DNA of 17,732 nucleotides, from NCBI GenBank assembly GCA_903882335.1, contig CAIRWP010000031.1:1-17732 (forward strand). The letters are read 5' to 3'. The stretch is from an uncultured Opitutia bacterium (GTDB taxonomy: Bacteria > Verrucomicrobiota > Verrucomicrobiia > Opitutales > UBA953). The notes beneath the pieces are model-generated. The model was given only the letters and a program-made list of their open reading frames with translations. It did no database searches and was not told the DNA's origin. The translations under genes were made by a program, and so were the position numbers. Within the stretch, counting starts at the first letter, position 1; each line of letters begins with the position of its first letter. This document shows positions 6,573 through 14,485 of this stretch, in pieces.

Positions 6573-6598
6573 AAAAAACCCCGGGGGTACCGGGGTCT
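6573..6598 (-). terminator. Intrinsic terminator after the ThuA gene
   Basis: Read on the minus strand, a 7-bp G/C-rich stem (ACCCCGG with CCGGGGT, 5-base loop) is followed by six T residues. It lies 22 bases beyond the ThuA stop codon, so it would end the transcript coming from the DUF2231/cytochrome/ThuA genes. Confidence 0.85.
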
Positions 6599-6619
6599 TA
6601 GGTGGGAAGCGCGGGCCGC

Positions 6620-7474
6620 TTACTTCTTGGCGCCGTAGCCGGCGGCCGGCTTGCCTTCGGCGTCGATCTTGTCGACGGACCACAGGACGGCGCGGGCGAC
6701 GAGGTCGAGGTAGCGTTCGTCTTCCACGGTCTTGTTGTTGTGGCCGATGGTGGTCGAGAAGATGCGGGTCTTCTTGGGGCCGTACTCGTTGGTCCAGGCG
6801 ACGATGTTGGTGGTCTCCTTGGCCGGGACGACCTTGCCGGCCTTGTCCTTCTTCTCCGGGGAGGTCTGGGTGCCGGTCGCGAGGCTCTTGCCGGTCAGGA
6901 CCTGGACGTTGTTGTAGAGTTCTTCGTTGATGGTGGTCCAGTCGGCGAGGCCCTTGGTCACGGGGTGTTCCTTGTCGGTGAACTTGATGGCAATCGGGAG
7001 CTGCGGGCCGTGGCCGGTCGACTGGAGGCCGAGCATCTCGTACCAGTGGGCGTTGTCATCGCCGGCCTTCACGGGCTGCTGGAATTTGCCCCAGCGGTAG
7101 CTGTGCATGGCGCAGTGCAGGTTGACGGCGGGGACGCCTTCGCGGTGGGCCTTGAGGATGTTCTCCACGTAGGCGGCGTCGGTGATGTCGGCGGCGCACT
7201 CGTCGTGCACGACCACGTCGAAGTCCTTGTGCCAATCGGCCTTCTTGTAGATCTCGAAGACGGGCTTGGTGCCCTTGGTGGCGTCGTAGGCCATCTCGAC
7301 CTTGACGTTGAGGCGGGCCTCGAGGCCCTTCTTCAGAATTTCCTTCTGGTTGGCGTAGTCATGGCAGCAACCGCCGGCGACGATGAGCACGCGGAGCGGC
7401 TTGACGTCTTCGGCGAAGAGCGGGGAGGCCAGGCTGGCCAGGAGCGCCAGGGCGAGGGTGGGGCGGAGTTTCAT
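6620..7474 (-). CDS. Secreted ThuA-like protein (glutamine-amidotransferase-like fold)
   Basis: The 284-residue protein has a signal peptide (about 1-21, ending SPLFA) and a ThuA domain over the rest. Visible segments are LRVLIVAGGCCHDY (27-40), DFDVVVHDECAADI (84-97), GVPAVNLHCAMHSYRWG (113-129), HPVTKGL (170-176) and TRIFSTTIGHNN (236-247). In Sinorhizobium, ThuA acts with ThuB in trehalose use through 3-keto-trehalose. Secreted ThuA domains are common in Planctomycetes and Verrucomicrobia, usually near other 3-keto-sugar proteins. Here two DUF1080 proteins lie within 3.6 kb, which fits that theme. The start at 7474 is chosen for the signal peptide and is preceded by ACACCCCC. The cytochrome gene ends 49 bases upstream on the same strand, suggesting one operon. 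The reaction is not established. Confidence 0.85.
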   Translation of the reverse strand: MKLRPTLALALLASLASPLFAEDVKPLRVLIVAGGCCHDYANQKEILKKGLEARLNVKVEMAYDATKGTKPVFEIYKKADWHKDFDVVVHDECAADITDAAYVENILKAHREGVPAVNLHCAMHSYRWGKFQQPVKAGDDNAHWYEMLGLQSTGHGPQLPIAIKFTDKEHPVTKGLADWTTINEELYNNVQVLTGKSLATGTQTSPEKKDKAGKVVPAKETTNIVAWTNEYGPKKTRIFSTTIGHNNKTVEDERYLDLVARAVLWSVDKIDAEGKPAAGYGAKK

Positions 7475-7523
7475 GGGGGTGTCGGGGATAAAGGGAGGGG
7501 GGCGGCGGTTGGGCAAACCAAAC

Positions 7524-8000
7524 TTACTTCCGGAGCGGGGGATTGGCGGGGGCGGCCGCCTTGGCCGCGGCCAGGGCGGCTTGGGTGTCGGCGTTGGCCG
7601 CCTTCGCGAGGTCGGCGGGGATCGGCTGTCCTTCGATGAAGGTGTAAAGCGCTTCCTTCTGCTTTTCGGTCAGCGGCCGCTCGGCCTTGGGCGGCATGAC
7701 ATCACCGGCGCCGCGCTCGAGGAAGACGCGGGCGAGCAGCATGCTGCTGTTCGGCCGGCCGAGCGTGAAGGTCGGGTTCTTGCCGCCCTTGAGCGTGGCC
7801 TCGAGCGAGTCGAGGCGCAGTTTGCCCTTCTCCTTCTTCGGGCCGTGGCACGACACGCAGTGCGCGTCGAACAGCGGTTGGATCACCTGGGCGTAGTCGG
7901 CCTTCTGCGCCGGGTTGAGCGGTGCGGCGGACTCGGCCTTTTTCGGGGTGGAGGGCGCGGCCGCGAGCATGCCGACGCAGAGCAGCAGGAGGACGTGCAT
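7524..8000 (-). CDS. Secreted cytochrome c (planctomycete-type single haem domain)
   Basis: The 158-residue protein has a short signal peptide (about 1-15). One haem-attachment motif, CVSCH, sits at 48-52, just after YAQVIQPLFDAH, a typical lead-in for planctomycete-type cytochrome c domains. LRLDSLEATLKGG follows. Methionine 102 in DVMPP is the likely distal haem ligand, and PLTEKQKEALYTFIEGQ forms the last helix. The C-terminus is Ala/Pro/Lys-rich low complexity. It would carry electrons in the periplasm. The gene lies 80 bases downstream of the DUF2231-like membrane protein and 49 bases upstream of ThuA, all on one strand, so the three may form one transcript ending at the terminator at 6573-6598. 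Its electron donor is unknown. Confidence 0.88.
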   Translation of the reverse strand: MHVLLLLCVGMLAAAPSTPKKAESAAPLNPAQKADYAQVIQPLFDAHCVSCHGPKKEKGKLRLDSLEATLKGGKNPTFTLGRPNSSMLLARVFLERGAGDVMPPKAERPLTEKQKEALYTFIEGQPIPADLAKAANADTQAALAAAKAAAPANPPLRK

Positions 8001-8080
8001 CGGTGGGCGGCGGGTGGGGGTGTCGAGCAGAGGGGGCGAGCCGGGTGCCTACGCGGTCCGGCGGCGACGGGCCAGCCGGT

Positions 8081-8653
8081 TCAGCCGAGCGGAACGAGCG
8101 GGCGGTCCGCCGCGGCCTTGGGTTCGGCCGCCTTCACGGCTTCCTCGTTCGGCTTGAAGAGGTCGCCGTGGACCTTGGCCCCGCCGATGTGGGCGGCGAT
8201 CGTCATGACGACCACCGCGGCGAGCTGGGCGATCACGCGGACGCGCCAGCTCTGGAAGATCAGGAGCCAGGCGCCGGCGGCCACGAAGGAGGCCGCGATG
8301 CCGAGCCAGAGGTGCTGGTCGAGACCGGTGTAGTCGCCGCCGTTGAAGCGGGCCTCGAGAAGGCCGAACAGGCAGGTCGCCCAGATACTCACCGCCCCGA
8401 GCAGGCTGAGCCGGCGGATGGTCAGGCCGGCCTCGCCGTGGCGGTCCCAGATTTCGAAGAACGGCACGAGCATCAGGATCGCGACCGGGAAGTGTAGGAG
8501 GATGAAGTGCTGGTGGCCTGCGACGGAGAGGAGGGCCGGACCGCGGTCCTCGCCGTCATGCGGCCAGAACAGCGCGAGGGCGACGAGCAGGAGGTTGGGC
8601 GCGAGCGCGAGCCAGAGCCGGGCGTACTTGGTCAAGGGGTGGTGCGTGGACAT
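8081..8653 (-). CDS. DUF2231-like integral membrane protein
   Basis: The 190-residue protein has about five hydrophobic segments (roughly 12-30, 48-68, 82-101, 115-133, 138-157). The second contains HFILLHFPVAILMLVPFFEIW, which resembles the conserved HFP segment of DUF2231 membrane proteins. Histidines at 47, 49, 54, 114, 155 and 162 lie in or beside the membrane segments and could bind haem or metal, though that is a guess. The C-terminal 35 residues are Ala/Lys/Glu-rich and soluble. The ATG at 8653 is preceded by CCCACCCCGCC; longer starts at 8716 or 8671 add polar residues. In related bacteria I associate such domains with cytochrome c proteins, and the next gene here encodes one, so a membrane anchor or electron route for that cytochrome is plausible. 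Confidence 0.7.
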   Translation of the reverse strand: MSTHHPLTKYARLWLALAPNLLLVALALFWPHDGEDRGPALLSVAGHQHFILLHFPVAILMLVPFFEIWDRHGEAGLTIRRLSLLGAVSIWATCLFGLLEARFNGGDYTGLDQHLWLGIAASFVAAGAWLLIFQSWRVRVIAQLAAVVVMTIAAHIGGAKVHGDLFKPNEEAVKAAEPKAAADRPLVPLG

Positions 8654-8660
8654 GGCGGGG

Positions 8661-8735
8661 TGGGAGAGCATCGGGCGGCTCCGCGGCTTGGTCAAACGCA
8701 AGCGAGGGCCTTCCACTTATGGGACAGCATCGGGC
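8661..8735. repeat. Spaced 16-bp direct repeat upstream of the DUF2231-like gene
   Basis: TGGGAGAGCATCGGGC at 8661-8676 and TGGGACAGCATCGGGC at 8720-8735 match at 15 of 16 bases, with start points 59 bp apart. Both lie between the DUF2231-like start codon and the terminator of the next gene. This could be a pair of regulator sites or a local duplication. Confidence 0.55.
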
Positions 8736-8752
8736 CGGAATGGTTCGGGCGC

Positions 8753-8782
8753 AAAAAAGCCCGCGGGGTCAGCCGCGGGCTT
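8753..8782 (-). terminator. Intrinsic terminator after the small cytochrome c gene
   Basis: On the minus strand, a perfect 10-bp stem (AAGCCCGCGG with CCGCGGGCTT, 6-base loop) is followed by six T residues. It lies 22 bases past the stop of the cytochrome gene at 8805-9191 and isolates that gene from the DUF2231-like operon downstream. Confidence 0.92.
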
Positions 8783-8804
8783 GCGGGGCGCTCGGGATCG
8801 TGGC

Positions 8805-9191
8805 TTACTTGTTGGACTCGATGAAGGCCTTGACCTTCTCGAGCTGCTCCTTGGTCAGCGGGTGACGCTCCTTGGCCTTCTTGGGGGGCATGGCGAGGTC
8901 GTCGTCCGGGCTGGAGATGCCGAGTTCGGCAGTCTTGAAGAGCGAGCTCTTGGAGGCGTCGCCCCAGGTGATGCCGGCGCCGCTTTCCTTGCCGCCCTTG
9001 ACGACGGAGGCCAGGGAGGTGGCATCGAAGCCGCCCTTGGGCTTCTTGGTCTTGTCCTTGCCGTGGCAACCGATGCAGCTCTTCTCGAGGAGCGGGGCGA
9101 TGTCGGCCTTGAAGGCCTTCTCGCGATCGGCGTCGGAGGCCGCGAAGGCTGAGGTGGCGGAGACGAGGGTGAGGAGAGCGAGGATACGCAT
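8805..9191 (-). CDS. Secreted single-haem cytochrome c
   Basis: The 128-residue protein has a clear signal peptide (MRILALLTLVSATSAFA) and one haem motif, CIGCH at 39-43, after IAPLLEKS. Methionine 101 in LAMPPKKAKERHPLT is the likely axial ligand, and a final helix, EQLEKVKAFIES, closes the fold. The spacing matches planctomycete-type small cytochromes c. It is a periplasmic electron carrier by family; its partners are not visible. It has its own strong terminator and an upstream gap of 54 bases from hflX, so it is probably transcribed alone. CACTCCC precedes the ATG. It shares the layout of the 158-residue cytochrome at 7524-8000 but is not closely similar to it. Confidence 0.88.
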   Translation of the reverse strand: MRILALLTLVSATSAFAASDADREKAFKADIAPLLEKSCIGCHGKDKTKKPKGGFDATSLASVVKGGKESGAGITWGDASKSSLFKTAELGISSPDDDLAMPPKKAKERHPLTKEQLEKVKAFIESNK

Positions 9192-9225
9192 GGGAGTGGG
9201 TGTGCTCTAGATAAGTAACCCCGCC

Positions 9226-9247
9226 AAAAAAGGAAAGTTTTACTTTC
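9226..9247 (-). terminator. Weak candidate terminator at the hflX 3' end
   Basis: On the minus strand a 6-bp, AT-rich stem (GAAAGT with ACTTTC, 3-base loop) is followed by a C and six T residues. The stem overlaps the hflX stop codon. The low stability makes this only a possible terminator. Confidence 0.35.
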
Positions 9248-10562
9248 AGACCCGCTCCGGGACGGCCCACGGCAGGCAGAGCGTCCGGAGGCGGTCGGGG
9301 ATGATGGCTTCGACCCGGGTACCCGCATCCTCGGCCTTGGAGGAAAGCACGGTGGCCCTCGCGTGAATCCTGCCCAGGAGGGGGTACTGGTCGTGGGGGA
9401 TGAGCAGGGTCATCCGGTGGTCGCGGTCGGCCGCGCACTTCTCCAGCATCTCGAGCAGGGCCGGCAGGCCTTCCCCGGTCTTGGTGGAGATCAGGAAGGA
9501 GTCCGGGTGGGCCGCCAGGGCCTCGGCGCGTTCCGCCTCGTCGGCCAGCAGGTCGGCCTTGTTGAGCACGGTGATGACCGGCCGGTCGCCCGCGCCGATC
9601 TCCTGCAGTACCTGCAAGGTTGTTTCCGCATGCTTCATCCGTTCCGGGGAGGACAGGTCCACCACATGGAGGAGGAAGTCGGCCTGTACCGCCTCCTCGA
9701 GCGTGGCCTTGAACGCCTCGACGAGGCGGTGGGGCAGGCGCCGCACGAAGCCCACCGTGTCGGTCAGCAGCAGCGTGCGACCTGAGGGCAGTTCGAGTCG
9801 CCGGGTCGTCGGGTCGAGCGTCGCGAAGAGTTGGTTCGCCGCGAGGACGTCGGCGCCGGTCAGGCGGTTAAGGAGGGACGACTTGCCGGCGTTGGTATAG
9901 CCGACGATCGAGAGAGTAGGGAGCGGGACGCGTTGGCGCTGTTTGCGTTGCGTGGCGCGCTGGGCCACGACGGACGCCAGCTCGCGGCGGACCTTGGCGA
10001 TTTTATCGCGGATCTTGCGTTGATCCATTTCCATCTGTGTCTCGCCCGCGTCGCGCTGCATGGCCCCGCCACCGCGCTGGCGGTCGAGGTGGGACCAGAG
10101 GCGTTTCAGGCGCGGCAGCATCTGCTCGAGTTGCGCGAGTTCGACCTGCAGCACGGCCTCCCGGGTCTTCGCGCGGGAGACGAAGATGTCGAGGATGACC
10201 TCTTGGCGGTCGATGGCCTTGAGGCCGTTCGAGTCTTTCTCCCAATTGCGTTGCTGCGCCGGCGTGAGCTCGTCGTCGAAGATCACCAGGCCGCATTCCT
10301 TGGAGCGAGCGAGGGCGGCGATCTCCTCCATCTTGCCGGAGCCGACGAGGTGGCGGGGGCTTTCTTCCCTGATCTTGGCGATCAGCGAGCCGCGAATCTC
10401 CACGCCCAGGTTGCCGACGAGCTCATGCAACTCATCGAGCAGGTACTGGGCTTCCTCGGCGGTCTCCCCTTGGCGTTGCAGTCCGACGAGGATGGCCCGG
10501 TTGGCCCGGGCGAGGACCTCGGGGTCGTAGGGATCGAAAGGCTTCGGGTCGGAGTCGGACAC
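9246..10562 (-). CDS. hflX: Ribosome-associated GTPase HflX
   Basis: HflX binds the 50S subunit and splits or rescues stalled ribosomes. The 438-residue protein has the N-terminal HflX domain (about 20-130, with ESPRHLVGSGK) and a coiled-coil linker. The linker carries the signature GGGAMQRDAGETQMEMDQRKI-type helix (about 164-184); the usual GPGETQ reads DAGETQ here. The G domain has the P-loop GYTNAGKSS (221-229), ATLDPTTR (switch I, 247-254), DTVGF (268-272) and NKAD (334-337). The start is a GTG at 10562 preceded by the pyrimidine-rich CCGTCCCAC. It lies 62 bases downstream of the alginate-lyase-like gene on the same strand, and no terminator is seen between them. Nothing links it functionally to the surrounding sugar genes. 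Confidence 0.96.
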   Translation of the reverse strand: MSDSDPKPFDPYDPEVLARANRAILVGLQRQGETAEEAQYLLDELHELVGNLGVEIRGSLIAKIREESPRHLVGSGKMEEIAALARSKECGLVIFDDELTPAQQRNWEKDSNGLKAIDRQEVILDIFVSRAKTREAVLQVELAQLEQMLPRLKRLWSHLDRQRGGGAMQRDAGETQMEMDQRKIRDKIAKVRRELASVVAQRATQRKQRQRVPLPTLSIVGYTNAGKSSLLNRLTGADVLAANQLFATLDPTTRRLELPSGRTLLLTDTVGFVRRLPHRLVEAFKATLEEAVQADFLLHVVDLSSPERMKHAETTLQVLQEIGAGDRPVITVLNKADLLADEAERAEALAAHPDSFLISTKTGEGLPALLEMLEKCAADRDHRMTLLIPHDQYPLLGRIHARATVLSSKAEDAGTRVEAIIPDRLRTLCLPWAVPERV

Positions 10563-10624
10563 GTGGGACGGAGCGGAGGGTCAAGCCTGACGGGTTCGGG
10601 CGGCCGGGCAAAGCGAAACTTGGC

Positions 10625-11797
10625 TCAGCGCAACCAGAGCACCGGCTGCGTGATGGCCCGGTTCCGCCGTACTTCCGGGTCGGTCGGGTCGCCGTCGAGG
10701 CGGCGCCAGAGGTCGATCAGTTCCGGGCGGTCCAGCGCCAGGCCGCCGAGGAGCAGGAAGACCGGCCGGGCGGGCCAGCCCTCCCAGGCTTGGACGTCGG
10801 GCGGGCGCGTCCAGCGGCCCTTGTCGGCCACGAACGGGGTCATGAACTCCACCCCTCGGGCCAGACCTCGGCCGTCGGGGAGTGTGTAACGCCAAAAGTC
10901 GGTGCCGGCGTCCGAGAGGACCCAGCCCAGCGTCGACAGGTTATCCAACTGGAAGAGCGAGTAGGCGTAGGGCTTGGTGCGGGCCAGCTCGAGCGGGAAG
11001 CCGCCGTCCATCGCCATCTGCGTCCCGATGAATTTCCGGGTGAAGCGAGCCCGGCATTCCGCGAGGGCCGCGGCATCGCCGGTGAAGTCGGCGAAGACCG
11101 CGACCTGTAACCAGAAAGCCACGGCGTGGTTGTTCTTCTCGTTGGCCTCCTCCTGGCCATTAGGGCTCGAGAGCATCCAGTCCTGGTAGTCGCCGAACCA
11201 CCGGCGCAGCCCGGCTTCGCGATCCGCGGTGAGCGCCCGGGAGCCGCGCAGGGCCGCGATGGACGGGGGGATCTCGATCAGGTGGAGCGTGTCGATGATA
11301 CCGATGCCGCGCCCGGGGTTGCGGCCGGGGATCGCCTGGGCGAACTTGAGGTGCGGATTCATCCGCGTGGCCGGGTCGAGCAGGAAGACGTCGAGCAGGC
11401 GGACCGCTTGGGCGGCATATTTCTCCTCGCGGGTCAGGCGGTAGGCGGCCGCGAGGGCGGCCACCTGGTCGCGGAAGGTGTTGAGCGCGTGACGGTGCTG
11501 GGCGAAGTTCTCCGGGTTGGTCTGCCCGTCGCGGCGGATGTAGGGCAAGCCGTCCGGCTTCGCGGGGTCCGGCCACCAGTAGTCGCCGTTGGAGTAGAAA
11601 TCATTGCGGCCACCCTCGCTCAGTTTCGCCGGGTAGGCCGTGATTGTGAGCGGCGCGGCCGAGAGGGCGCGCTCCGCGGCGGCGAGGACCCGCGGGCGCT
11701 CGTGGATTTCGATCGCCGCGCTCGCCGGACGAGGGGCCGGCGACGAACAGCCCAGCAGGGTCCAGGCAAGCAGGCCCGTCGAGAGCAGGCGGACCAT
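10625..11797 (-). CDS. Alginate-lyase-family lipoprotein (PF05426-like)
   Basis: The 390-residue protein begins with a lipoprotein signal (LLGC, lipidated cysteine 17), so it is probably anchored to a membrane. The rest is the alpha/alpha-barrel alginate-lyase domain. SNGDYWWPDPAKPDGLPYI (69-87) is a family signature, and KNNHAVAFW contains the N223-H224 pair expected at the active site. R273 and Y279 in ELARTKPYAYS match the second catalytic cluster of A1-III-type lyases by position, and FMTPFVADKGRW lies near the end. Members cleave uronate polysaccharides such as alginate by beta-elimination, but many PF05426 homologues act on other or unknown substrates. It starts three bases after the 894-residue dehydrogenase fusion, so the pair is one operon and likely works on the same material. 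Confidence 0.85.
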   Translation of the reverse strand: MVRLLSTGLLAWTLLGCSSPAPRPASAAIEIHERPRVLAAAERALSAAPLTITAYPAKLSEGGRNDFYSNGDYWWPDPAKPDGLPYIRRDGQTNPENFAQHRHALNTFRDQVAALAAAYRLTREEKYAAQAVRLLDVFLLDPATRMNPHLKFAQAIPGRNPGRGIGIIDTLHLIEIPPSIAALRGSRALTADREAGLRRWFGDYQDWMLSSPNGQEEANEKNNHAVAFWLQVAVFADFTGDAAALAECRARFTRKFIGTQMAMDGGFPLELARTKPYAYSLFQLDNLSTLGWVLSDAGTDFWRYTLPDGRGLARGVEFMTPFVADKGRWTRPPDVQAWEGWPARPVFLLLGGLALDRPELIDLWRRLDGDPTDPEVRRNRAITQPVLWLR

Positions 11798-11800
11798 CGG

Positions 11801-14485
11801 TCAGCGGTCGAACTGGACCCAGTCGATGTTCATGAGGCCGCCGCCCTTCTTCGGGTTGGTCAGCACGAGGAACACGTCGTGGCGGCCGGTGACGGGGGCG
11901 AGCTTGGCCTTGTTCTCGGCCATCTTCGCCCAATCGCCGGTGACGGCGATGTTGACGGTCGCCACCAACGGACCGGTCGGGCTATCGAGGCGGACTTCCA
12001 CCTGGCTGTCCTTGGCGCCGCCACCGACGGAGGCGAGGAGGGTGACGCCCTGGCTGTCGGCCAGGTTCAGGTCGGAGAACTTGAGGGTCGCCCCGTGGTT
12101 GGTCGAACCGACCACCTTGCCGGCCTTCTTGCCGCCGGTCACCTCGGCCGTCTCGGCCTCGAGGCGGCGGTGGCGCAGGGTCACCGCGCCCTTGCCGGCG
12201 AGGGCGCCGGCCGGGCCGGCCCCGAGGTCGGTGTAGGAGGCCTCCAGCACCAGTGTGCCGGGCTTGCCGTCCTTCGGCGCGGTCACCTGACCGTCGAGGC
12301 CGCGCGCCAGCGTCGGGCCGCCTTTGCCCTTCTCGAGCGCGAGCATCCAGCGGAGCATGATGGCGACCTCATCCTCGGTGTGTTGCGGGTGCGCCAGCAT
12401 CGGGATCTGGCCCCACACGCCGCTGCCGCCGAGGCGGACCTTCTTATTCAGGAGTTCATCCGCCCCGGGCTGCTTGCGGTAACGGTCGGCGATCGCGAGG
12501 AAGGCCGGACCGATCAGCGGGGTCTCCATCGCGTGGCAGTTGAAGCAATCGCTCTGGCGCATCAGCGAGAGGCCCGGATCCACCGCGGCGACCTTGCCAT
12601 CGGCGGCGAGGAAGCTTGAGGTTACCAGCGTACGGGCGCCGAACTCGGCCGCTTTGCCGGCGGACGAGCCGTCCTCGGTATCCTGCACCGCGACCTTGAA
12701 GTCGACCTTGGCACCCGGCGAGAAGAAGTCGCCGTCCTGGGGCGCGACGAATCGCACCGTCGGGGCATGGTTGCCGACGATCACTGGGATGCCGCGCGTG
12801 ACCGTGGCGCCCTGGCCGTCGCTCACCGTGAGCTCGACGGTGAAGTTGCCGGCGGTGGTCAGCTCGACGGGGAGTTCTTCCCCTTCGCCGAGTTTCCGGT
12901 CGCCCGGCTGCAACTTCCAGACGTAGCTGAGCTTGCCGCCGTCCAGGTCGCGCGAGCCCTTGGCGGAAAGGGTGGTCTTGAGCGGGGTCGGGCCGTTCGT
13001 CGTGCCCACCGCGAGCTTCGCGATCGGCGGCAGGTTGCCGCGCACATAGGAGATCTTGTAGAGCGCGGAGTCGCGGTTGGCGCCCCAGGTCTCGCCGTAG
13101 TCGAGCAGGTAGAGGCAGCCGTCGGGACCGAAGGTCGCGTCGACCGGGCGGCGCAGCACCGTCGCGCCGTTGTCGAGCGCGGCCTTCTGCTTCTTGCGCT
13201 GGTCCTCGGTGTTGCCGAGCACGAACGCGGTGGGCGCGAAGCCCTCGAGGCCGGCCAGGTCGGAGTTGGCGTCGAGGCGAGCCCACTTGATGAAGGGACG
13301 CTGCCAGTCCCAGAACAGCAGGCTGCGGTCGAAGTGCTTGGGGAAACCTTCGGTCTTCTCGAAGGATTCCTGCCAGTGGAAGACCGGGCCCGCGCAGGCG
13401 GTGCGACCACCCTCGCCCAGCTCCGGCCACTTGTCCGAGACCGCGTAGGGCCAGTAGATGAAGGCCGGCACGGCGGGCGGCAGTTCGACGAGGCCGGTGC
13501 TATTGCGGCTCTTGTTCAGGGGGGCTTTGGGGTCGAAGAGGGCGCCGGCCTTCTTGGTCTCGTAGTCGTACTCGGCGTAGGGCGAGTTGTTGCCGACGAA
13601 ATGGGGGTAGCCGTGGTTGCCGGCCTTCTTCGCCTGGTTGATCTCATCGTAACCGCGGGAGCCGCGCGGTCCGTCGTTGCGCGCGTCCGGGCCGACCTCG
13701 CCCCAGTAGACGTAGCCGGTCTTCGGGTCGATGCTCAGGCGCCAGGGATTGCGGGTGCCCATCGCGAAAATCTCGGGCCGGGTCTTCGGCGTGCCGGGCT
13801 TGAAGAGGTTGCCCTCGGGGATCGAGTAGGTGCCGTCGTCGTGCACGCGGATGCGGTTCACCTTGCCCACGAGGGTGTTGGTGTTGGCCGAGGTGCGCTG
13901 GCCGTCAAAAGCTTCCTTGCCGGGACGCTGGTCGAGCGGCGCGAAACCTTGGCTGTCGCCGAAGGGACTGGTGTTGTCGCCGGTCGAGAAATACAGGCAA
14001 CCATCGGGGCCGAACTTCAGCGTGGCGCCGTGGTGGCAGCACTGCAGGCGCTGTTCCTCGTACTTGAGGATGAGCTTCTCGCTCCCCGCCACCAGTTTAT
14101 CGTCCTTGATCGTGAAGCGGGAAAGGTGCTGGCCGTCGAAACCGAGCGGCGAGTAGATGAGGTAGATCCAGCCGTTCTGGGCGAACTTCGGGTCGAGCGC
14201 GAAGGCCAGGAAGCCATTCTCCTGCTGCTTGAAGGCTTCGATCTCGGCGACGAGCGTGACGCGCTTCGTCTTCGGGTCGTAGACCTTGAGCGCCCCGGTG
14301 TATTCGTTCAGCCAGATGCGGCCGTCGGGACCGAACTCGAGGTGCATGGGCTGCGGCATCCCTTCGAGCAGCTTCTCGACCTTGAAGCGGATGTCCTCCG
14401 GGGCATCGGCGGCCCGGGCGGATGGCGCGAGCGCCAGCACGGCGGCGGCGAGCAGGGAAAGGGAGCAGACAGGGAGGGAAGCCAT
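11801..14485 (-). CDS. Secreted sugar-dehydrogenase-like / PKD / cytochrome c / CBM6-like fusion protein
   Basis: The 894-residue protein has a signal peptide (1-25). A six-bladed propeller of the glucose/sorbosone dehydrogenase (PQQ-type) family spans about 30-485, with HLEFGPDGRIWLNEY (48-62), HHGATLKFGPDG (151-162), TRNPWRL (244-250) and DATFGPDGCLYLLDYGE (449-465). A PKD-like domain follows (about 487-572, with SRDLDGG and VSDGQGA). One haem c motif, CFNCH, lies at 647-651, with a likely methionine ligand at 696 (QIPM). A CBM6-like domain from about 772 begins RLEAETAEV and ends MNIDWVQFDR. This suggests carbohydrate binding, oxidation and electron transfer in one periplasmic or surface chain. 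PQQ use is inferred from family only. The ATG at 14485 follows CACCTCCCC; a longer frame from 14671 lacks a signal peptide. The lyase gene follows after three bases. Confidence 0.88.
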   Translation of the reverse strand: MASLPVCSLSLLAAAVLALAPSARAADAPEDIRFKVEKLLEGMPQPMHLEFGPDGRIWLNEYTGALKVYDPKTKRVTLVAEIEAFKQQENGFLAFALDPKFAQNGWIYLIYSPLGFDGQHLSRFTIKDDKLVAGSEKLILKYEEQRLQCCHHGATLKFGPDGCLYFSTGDNTSPFGDSQGFAPLDQRPGKEAFDGQRTSANTNTLVGKVNRIRVHDDGTYSIPEGNLFKPGTPKTRPEIFAMGTRNPWRLSIDPKTGYVYWGEVGPDARNDGPRGSRGYDEINQAKKAGNHGYPHFVGNNSPYAEYDYETKKAGALFDPKAPLNKSRNSTGLVELPPAVPAFIYWPYAVSDKWPELGEGGRTACAGPVFHWQESFEKTEGFPKHFDRSLLFWDWQRPFIKWARLDANSDLAGLEGFAPTAFVLGNTEDQRKKQKAALDNGATVLRRPVDATFGPDGCLYLLDYGETWGANRDSALYKISYVRGNLPPIAKLAVGTTNGPTPLKTTLSAKGSRDLDGGKLSYVWKLQPGDRKLGEGEELPVELTTAGNFTVELTVSDGQGATVTRGIPVIVGNHAPTVRFVAPQDGDFFSPGAKVDFKVAVQDTEDGSSAGKAAEFGARTLVTSSFLAADGKVAAVDPGLSLMRQSDCFNCHAMETPLIGPAFLAIADRYRKQPGADELLNKKVRLGGSGVWGQIPMLAHPQHTEDEVAIMLRWMLALEKGKGGPTLARGLDGQVTAPKDGKPGTLVLEASYTDLGAGPAGALAGKGAVTLRHRRLEAETAEVTGGKKAGKVVGSTNHGATLKFSDLNLADSQGVTLLASVGGGAKDSQVEVRLDSPTGPLVATVNIAVTGDWAKMAENKAKLAPVTGRHDVFLVLTNPKKGGGLMNIDWVQFDR

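Noticed and set aside
10563..10624. Terminator or promoter in the gap between the alginate-lyase-like gene and hflX
   Set aside because: No stable hairpin with a T-tract and no convincing promoter pair could be seen in these 62 bases. Whether hflX is co-transcribed is left open.
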